Assembly: GCA_014607495.2 (NCBI GenBank)
Contig: CP053160.1
Span: 13,578,001-13,642,000 of the forward strand
DNA from: Carposina sasakii
Taxonomy: Eukaryota; Arthropoda; Insecta; Lepidoptera; Carposinidae
Length of the DNA: 64,000 bases
Direction of reading: 5' to 3'
This document shows, piece after piece, positions 57,786-64,000 of this stretch. The first letter of the stretch is position 1; each line of letters starts with the position of its first letter. A program made the position numbers and the translations under genes. The notes beneath the pieces are model-generated. The model was not told the DNA's origin and did not search any database. It worked only from the letters and a program-made list of their open reading frames with translations.

Positions 57786-59169
57786 AAGGTAAAATAATAC
57801 CTAACAGTTAATTTTAGAAATTCTGATCAGCACCATTCTCATAAAACTTTGTCGTGCCTACATATGATAAAAGTCTTATAGTTTGTGCTATAACCCTGTA
57901 ACCGTACTTTTTGAAATACTCTTGTATTTTTTTACTCTATAGGTACATACATTTTATTATTTTTGTTATTTTAAGCGGACAGAATTGAGATGTAGTGCAT
58001 CTCTATCTTACTCTTCTCGTCGTTAGACTAAATTATACATTGTCATGTGCTCAAAATATATTTTTAGGTGATCGATCACGAAAACCTCAAAATTCTTGAT
58101 TTTCAATTTAGAACATTATTCCAATCGGTCTAAAACAAAAAGCCGCTACAGGTGCACTTTTAAAATGGAATGTGCGGACAAAATTGATTGTATAGGGCAG
58201 TTTCCCATTTAGATATGGAAATTAGTATTGTGGGCGACACCAGAGTTATACCACTAATATATTCGAACAAACTACCTATTGTGAAGATAAATTTTTCATA
58301 TTTCAATGGGGAAATATCGTTTTTGTTTTGGCATTAATACTAGTACAAATAAATTCGAAAGCTACATATACTGGTCATGACGAGGAGATGGATAAATAAA
58401 TAGACCCAACATATTGTTATCAACTTCAAAATAAAGGTATTTTGTATGCTATAATTAGTTCATTTTTCATGATTGAACTAATCTATTAATAACGAAAGGA
58501 AGCCACGGTTTCTAGCTACAGAGTTTTGCCTTGGCGTTGATGAATCAGTCAATATATTATGTTGCCTTATACGTAAAGTTATTCTTAGGCTGGAAATTAG
58601 AGAGAATTTACTTTTAGTAAGTAAAGTAAAGTACTTTGTAATTTAGTAAACACGAATCATTTTAATTTTAAAGTACATAAGTACTTAGAATTCAAAATAT
58701 CCGATTTAAGGGTGGCAAATTTTTATTTAATGGTACCTGAGCAAAACTTTCATATTTATAGTTAATATTTTTCTAAAGCATGTTTTTCATTAAATTTTAT
58801 TTTTAAACGACTTAAAAAAAGAGAGTTTGTTATCATTATCAATTACATTAGTCAACATGTTTTTTATATATACTATCTGATTTTATAAAAGTTGATTTCA
58901 TTGCGCTTATTAAAAATAATGTTACGAAGTATAATATTTGCCTAGGTACTAATTGGGTACTCGCTCAATAGCTAGTTTATGGTAAATAGCACTTATGTTA
59001 GAATGTGTGCACAGCACAGTAATCAATGTGCTATTAGGATGTTAAATGAAGCACTTGGGAAGATGTTACAAATTTAAGTGTATGTATAGTAAATATTAGC
59101 TTAAGTAGAAAAGTAAGTCATGATTATGCCTTCATTATATACATTCATTACATACATATAAATAAGATT
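57786..59169. other. No feature recognised
   Basis: AT-rich unique-looking DNA. Confidence 0.4.
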
Positions 59170-59290
59170 TTGTTCCCGAAATAGGATAGAGGCCAGAACT
59201 GCAGAATCATGAAGAGATCCAGCATTCACGTTAAGAATAGCGGAAACAGATGTAAATTATCACTGACCAGTTGCTGACTTGTCGCCTGGG
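59170..59290 (-). repeat. LINE 3'-tail scrap, inverted
   Basis: GGCCAGAACTGCAGAATCAT is the reverse of the CAGTTCTGGC end of the tail repeat at 8505-8660. Confidence 0.5.
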
Positions 59291-60364
59291 AGAATGCCCG
59301 AGTTACGTAGGTACATTACAAAGGCAATAAATTTATTTTTCATTGAATAAAAACACTGCCATCTAATTTAACATCAGTAGGTACCTATCTATTTGCCTTT
59401 TACACGGTGTATATAGGTCTGTTTATTATTATGTGAGTATTTGTAATATAACTATAACAGAGAGGCAAATGCCTGTAATAGAACTGTGCTAAATCTCGTA
59501 GCGTTTACACGTTTGGAATAAATTACTTTTTCAAAGCATTCTCCTAAATATAGATAATGTAAAACTAGCTATATAATGAAATCAAAGAACTAATTAAGTC
59601 AGGCAGTGACTGTTATCAAACTTCATACTTTTGTTGAATAACAGAAGGGGCTCATCAATAGTTTTCATATCATGTACCTACTTTATTCTCTTCTCCATAC
59701 ATGAGGGCAATAAATATATCTCCATGTTAGTGGGTACGTTGACTACAACAGTAACTGTACTGTAGCCTTTGGCTACAGCGTGTAATCGAATTATTTCATC
59801 GCTCGCCTCGTTACAATTAATGAAATGGACAATCTAATTTCAAAGCTTCGTTTTTAACCTTATTATTTTGAAGCCATCTTGAAATTTACTGTATATCGTA
59901 GGTACAACTATTGAGAAACTTAAATATTTTTGTGATGAATAAGCACCGTATAGGTCTCGACTAAAAAAGGGAAAAACTCTGTCCAGCATTGGGATACCGA
60001 TATTCCGACTACATAAAAAGATTATCTTTCTCAAATCCTCCGTCTTCGAAAACGATGGCATATCTACTTTTAAAAATTTATTAAGGCGTCTGAAAAATAA
60101 TAAATTGCATGTTCATAACTTTACATAGCGCTCGACAGAGTAATGCAGGTTCAGGATAATCTAATTATTCGTAGAGATAATTACGAAATAGTTGGCACTA
60201 TACGTTACTCTTTCGTCGTTACGAGTACTTTGTACAATTCTCGCTGTCATACCATCTACGTTGAGTCGCCTATAGTGTATTTCCATTGCACCAGAGCTGA
60301 GTGAAGTAAGGCATGTGGACAGCCTCAGTTCCTGAAAATATTTCCATGAAAGAAAACATAGTTT
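59291..60364. other. No gene called; a weak exon-like patch
   Basis: On the minus strand TTTTCAG at about 60331 is followed by coding-like sequence (ELRLSTCLTSLSSGAMEIHY) to a stop at 60161. A second frame is also briefly open, and a repeat begins at its upstream edge, so I do not call an exon. Confidence 0.3.
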
Positions 60365-60369
60365 TAAAA

Positions 60370-60515
60370 ACTCCAAAAACCCGACTGCGTAAAAAAGAAC
60401 CAAACTATGTACCTAATAAATATATAAAAAAACTTAAAAGATGAAAACAAGCACTTAAATATCCGGTGGTACATAGTTTGGTTTTTTTACGAAATCGGAT
60501 TTTTTGATTTTTTTT
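60370..60515. repeat. Imperfect inverted repeat, about 36-bp arms
   Basis: AACCAAACTATGTAC on the left and GTACATAGTTTGGTT on the right are perfect complements. Pairing extends outward through CCGACTGCGTAAAAAA and TTTTTTACGAAATCGG. The loop is about 58 bases. Probably a small DNA element. Confidence 0.65.
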
Positions 60516-60671
60516 ATTATATTCTTTTAGTTAATATAGCTACTAATAGGTAGCCTTCAAGAAACATGCTCGGCAGCAAGAAGTTTTCGTCTTGCTACTG
60601 TCTAAAAACAGTCAGATCGAAAATGTTGAGAGAAAACTGATAATGATTTTTAAATACCTATTCAACGATTT

Positions 60672-60917
60672 GACGGCCGATTGGTCTAGTAGATAGTGTC
60701 CCTGCCTGCAACGCCATAGGTCCTGGGTTCGAATCCCGGTAGGTGCAAACATTGATATGATGAACATCTATGTTTTTTTCCGAGTCATGGATGTTTCTAT
60801 ACTTATCTATGTATTTATATACCGTTGCTTAATACCCAGGACACAAGACCTTAGGGATCTTAATGTGGGACTAGGTTAATGTGTTATGTAGTGTGTGAAT
60901 ATTTATTTATTTGAATT
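60672..60917 (+). mobile_element. tRNA-derived SINE, type 1, full length
   Basis: Same structure as 52515-52757: TGACGGCCGATTGGTCTAGT, B box GGTTCGAATCC and body to GTGTGAATATT. The tail is ATTT-rich. Confidence 0.85.
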
Positions 60918-61344
60918 ATTCATTTATTATTTGATACCCCAATAGTTTGTTGACTTTAATTTTTTTCATTTTTACATTATGGCGTCCAGTAGTCGCCTTA
61001 TTCGATTTTCACTAACGTCATGTCTTTAGTACAACTCGCCGGACTAAGAGAAATCGATTGACGTGTGAATCATAAAAATCGGCCCAGGCCAGGTCTGTAT
61101 AGTGCTTCAAAGGAACATACATACATAGGCTGTTAAACACATTACCACTACTTTGCGTCGCGCAGTTGGGTAAAAAATAATCCTGCCATGTAAGACATCA
61201 TTATAGTAGGAGAGAAGAATCGATTTTAAAATAAATGAAAAGACAGCTAATGAAAGGAGCGGAATGAAGAAGATTACTTTTGTAACAATGGTTAAGTCAT
61301 TCTCTATAACAGCTGAAGTAGTGCTAGAAATACATACCGCCAAT
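60918..61344. other. No feature recognised
   Basis: AT-rich; a 78-codon minus frame (61343-61107) lacks protein features other than hydrophobic runs. Confidence 0.4.
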
Positions 61345-61482
61345 TGCTAATCTTGAGAGATTTTTTCCATACCTCAGATTTAATCTTCAATTGTTTTCAT
61401 ACAAAATTTCAAATTGGGAATAAAAGAATCCGAGATTCTTTTTGATCTTTCGTTTAGAAATTGGCGGTTAGCAATGATGGAA
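61345..61482. mobile_element. Small MITE
   Basis: Ends with CCGCCAATTGCTAAT on the left and AATTGGCGGTTAGCAAT on the right, mutually inverted. The interior (AGAATCTCGGATTC and CCAATTTGAAATTTTGTATG on the minus strand) is shared with 23720-23870 and the matching part of the second unit, inside the hAT element. Confidence 0.65.
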
Positions 61483-63554
61483 TAATCTACACAGCTTTCT
61501 CTTTTCCGGAACCCATAATTAATGAAGGTGGAAGAAAAAATATTTCAAGCGAGTAATTTAGGTAATTTACTAGATTAGAGGAAAGGAAGCAAAATGACGG
61601 TACTGGTAGGTCAGTACAGCTAATAATTTTAAAAACTCTGGTATATTTGTACCTAAATATCTCACAACTTATGAACTGACTTACACTTTTATACGTCTTG
61701 TAGTAAGCTAAGGAAAGTTGAGGTTGTTAATATACAGTTATACTTACACATACCCATAGAAATCATATCACTCATATGCTTTTAAATTATATACGCTGAG
61801 ATAAATTATTATTAGCGTCCTTTTTAACACAATTGATTGGTCCCAATCTAATGAGCAAACACTTAAATAATTTAATATGAAAAAAAATCGCGGTGTTTGT
61901 TACCAAACTCTTACGAAACGACTTGACCGATTTTTATGAATTTTTATAAGTATATTCGGTCGGTCTGAGAATAGTTCGTAAACTATTACTATTAGTACTA
62001 TTTTTTATTATTTACAACCCATACACTGTATTCCAATGAAGTGTTAGTTATAAGTATTTGAAATATCATATTAAGGTCTTCCCTAAAGGTTTACGAATTC
62101 TCTGAATCCTAAAAGTTACTTGAATATTTATGACCTTGACACGAGTGTTTCGTTCCCAAAATAATGAGTTTCATTTTTTGTATCTAAATAAAAATATCTC
62201 AATGTCGTGTACTGTTTTCTCTCTCATAATTATTTTTACCCGGCTTTAAGAGTGGGGTTCTCAATGGGACTGAATGTTTTTAAATGTCAGTGAGCGCTCA
62301 TGTTTTTATTCGTTTGGGAGACTAAAAATTTATGAAATGATAAAAATGGCGGATAAAAGAAATAGGTATATAAATAAAAAAAATAAGTTATAATTTTTAG
62401 AAATGACTTTAATTTCCTTTAACTGGAAATAATTACAGACTTTAAAAACCTTATACTAAAACTTATTTACAATTGTCAATTACTTTAATTACATTTACTT
62501 ACTCATTATTATTATACATAAAATTAATTATTTTTTCTAATACTTTCCATACACAGTTCATGAAATTCTTACCTAACTGTTTTTACAACCTATATCACAT
62601 TTCATTTTATAATAACTATTTTAATATTATAAATACTTATTTATGTAGTACGTTGTAATACGAACCATTTGTAATAAACACGGCAAGCAAAAAGAAAAAA
62701 TATCTTCACTTGAGAGTGGTTAAGTAAATCGTATGGCAGCACACATTTTTAATAATAGATACACCGCTCTATAATTTTTTCTCTTTCTTTGACATTTGAA
62801 AATGCCCAATGAATAAATTTTTTTATAGTATTTTTTATAGTATGGTTGAGTTTGATTTAACTTTCAACATTTGACATCGATCATAATCATAAATCATAAA
62901 GAATCTGCCAACTTATTCTCGGAATCTCTAGTTATAATTTTATTATCCAAAAGTAAAAGGGTACCTTTATTTATTCAGCTTATGATAAACCGCGTTTATT
63001 AATAAAGGTTTATTTTGTGGATTCCCATGTTTTTTTCTTATTGATTGTATGTAATATATGTAACAAAATTACTTGTTGTGATTTCTATATGTAAAAATGT
63101 GCATGAGTATTTTCAGATAAAGTATACTTTACAAACCAGGTTACATTATTTTTTATTCTTAAATCTGTATTGTCAAGCATTTTTTATTTACATTTAGATA
63201 TGTTATTTAATGAGAAATCAGGCTATGATATTAGAAAATAAATTATAAACAGATGATCTGACCCTGAGCTACTATGTACAAAAACATTAGAAAATTGATC
63301 TAAATAAATTAGTTAATGCAAAGAAGCAATAAACTTTTAAATCGATTTTCACAAAACTGTAGGTGACTCATACGAATCGACACGTTCAACAAATCTACCA
63401 TTCGACCAAAATGTGTTTTAGGCACTTTCGCCAAAATTCAGTCTTTATCTATTATAATATTCTATTACATATGAACAAGTTTACAAATTTATTTACCGCA
63501 ATGATTTGGAGATACTCACTGCTACACGGTTGTCTCTAAAAGATCTGGGGAGGG
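61483..63554. other. Mostly nothing recognised; 3' UTR at right end
   Basis: AT-rich. 63488-63493 is AATAAA on the minus strand, 62 bases past the stop of the terminal exon at 63555, and probably its polyadenylation signal. Confidence 0.45.
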
Positions 63555-64000
63555 TCAACAAAAGCCGTCCTTAAGGTCCGGATATCCTAGATCAGGCATG
63601 GCTCGTCTTGAGCCTGTACCTCTCGTATTTTCCACGCGCATGCCCCTTCCAGCCCGACCTAAACTAGCGTACCTTGTGTCAGCCAGCTTATCCCTTTGTG
63701 CTACCTCGTCGTAATATCTTGCGTCGTTTAATCCTGCACTATACTTCTGACTTAAGCTGTACTTATCTATTGTAGCATATTTCTGTACTGTGGCATATGG
63801 CCGAGCGGATTCTTCAACTCTTACGCCATTAGTTTTAGCACGGTCGTAGGGTCTCTCTTCTGCAGGCAAAGCACCATCTAGTCGGGCTTTGAATTCCTTG
63901 TCTTTTCTCTTGCGTCTTCGACAAGCACAAATAATCACTGTGAGTGCAAACAGTAGAAAAGCTACTCCAGCAGCGGCTGCCAAATATGGAGGAGGTAGCG
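63555..64000 (-). CDS. C-terminal exon of a single-pass membrane protein, partial at right edge
   Basis: The minus strand is open from the window edge to TGA at 63557-63555. It starts with PPPYL, then a hydrophobic span of about 20 residues (AAAAGVAFLLFALTVIICAC) and a basic stop-transfer RRRKRK. A cytoplasmic tail of about 120 residues follows, with three tandem hexads Y-[AS]-x-x-x-K (YATVQK, YATIDK, YSLSQK) and an Arg/Gly-rich end finishing DLKDGFC. It is the tail of a type I surface receptor or adhesion protein whose outer domains lie to the right. There is no kinase or known signalling domain. The repeated tyrosines could be phosphorylation or trafficking sites (inference). An alternative acceptor TTTGGCAG lies at about 63977-63984, so the coding exon might start there instead of beyond the edge. 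I do not recognise the family. Confidence 0.8.
   Translation of the reverse strand, partial: LPPPYLAAAAGVAFLLFALTVIICACRRRKRKDKEFKARLDGALPAEERPYDRAKTNGVRVEESARPYATVQKYATIDKYSLSQKYSAGLNDARYYDEVAQRDKLADTRYASLGRAGRGMRVENTRGTGSRRAMPDLGYPDLKDGFC

Noticed and set aside
60161..60331. Minus-strand exon after a TTTTCAG acceptor
   Set aside because: Two frames are partly open, a repeat starts at the upstream edge and no donor or polyadenylation signal decides it.

Overview
This is AT-rich animal nuclear DNA. The repeat types point to a lepidopteran, probably a moth: a short element with a GAT-repeat tail and a 'GTCCAGCAGTGGACTGCAAT' end, tRNA-derived SINEs, BEL/Pao retrotransposons, hAT and PIF/Harbinger-like MITEs, and foldback elements ending ACAGGGTG...CACCCTGT. 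This is pattern recognition, not a database match. The window is gene-poor and has no complete host gene. It shows likely 3'-terminal pieces of three host genes, all on the minus strand: two exons at 31976-32075 and 33159-33306, one at 50810-50893, and the membrane-anchored tail of a surface protein at 63555-64000.

Layout. 1-1460: GC-rich 5' end of a BEL/Pao-like LTR retrotransposon on the minus strand that runs off the left edge (Gag in two frames, tRNA-Tyr primer site, part of the 5' LTR). 1460-4430: AT-rich, nothing recognised. 4430-9230: mosaic of a non-LTR retrotransposon fragment, several GAT-tailed short elements and inverted copies of a dispersed repeat. 9230-18087: foldback element B, two small hairpins, two dispersed repeats, a 1.8-kb Helitron-like element and a tRNA-derived SINE. 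18088-31424: two adjacent copies of a 6.5-6.8 kb unit, about 97-98% identical where I compared them, each holding foldback A, a LINE 3' end, SINEs and a hAT element. 31477-34430: a third foldback A and the two-exon gene 3' end. 34736-36286: second Helitron-like copy, inverted. 37387-37826: foldback B interrupted by a SINE.

The most complete functional unit is 38620-44833 (minus): a BEL/Pao retrotransposon with LTRs that look identical (254 bp each), a 5-bp target duplication AATAG, a polypurine tract, a primer-binding site resembling tRNA-Tyr with two small insertions, and an uninterrupted 1,700-codon frame for Gag, protease, RT, RNase H and integrase. The only visible defect is at the start: the long frame has no ATG, and a 35-codon ATG frame overlaps it, shifted by one base. 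44840-64000 is mostly unique AT-rich DNA with scattered SINEs and MITEs, the small exon near 50.8 kb, and the terminal exon at the right edge.

I found no bacterial-type operon, CRISPR array, rRNA or convincing functional tRNA gene. The observations most worth checking are the tandem unit (true duplication or unmerged haplotypes), the recent BEL insertion with its odd start and primer site, the palindrome-rich hAT element, and the unassigned exons.
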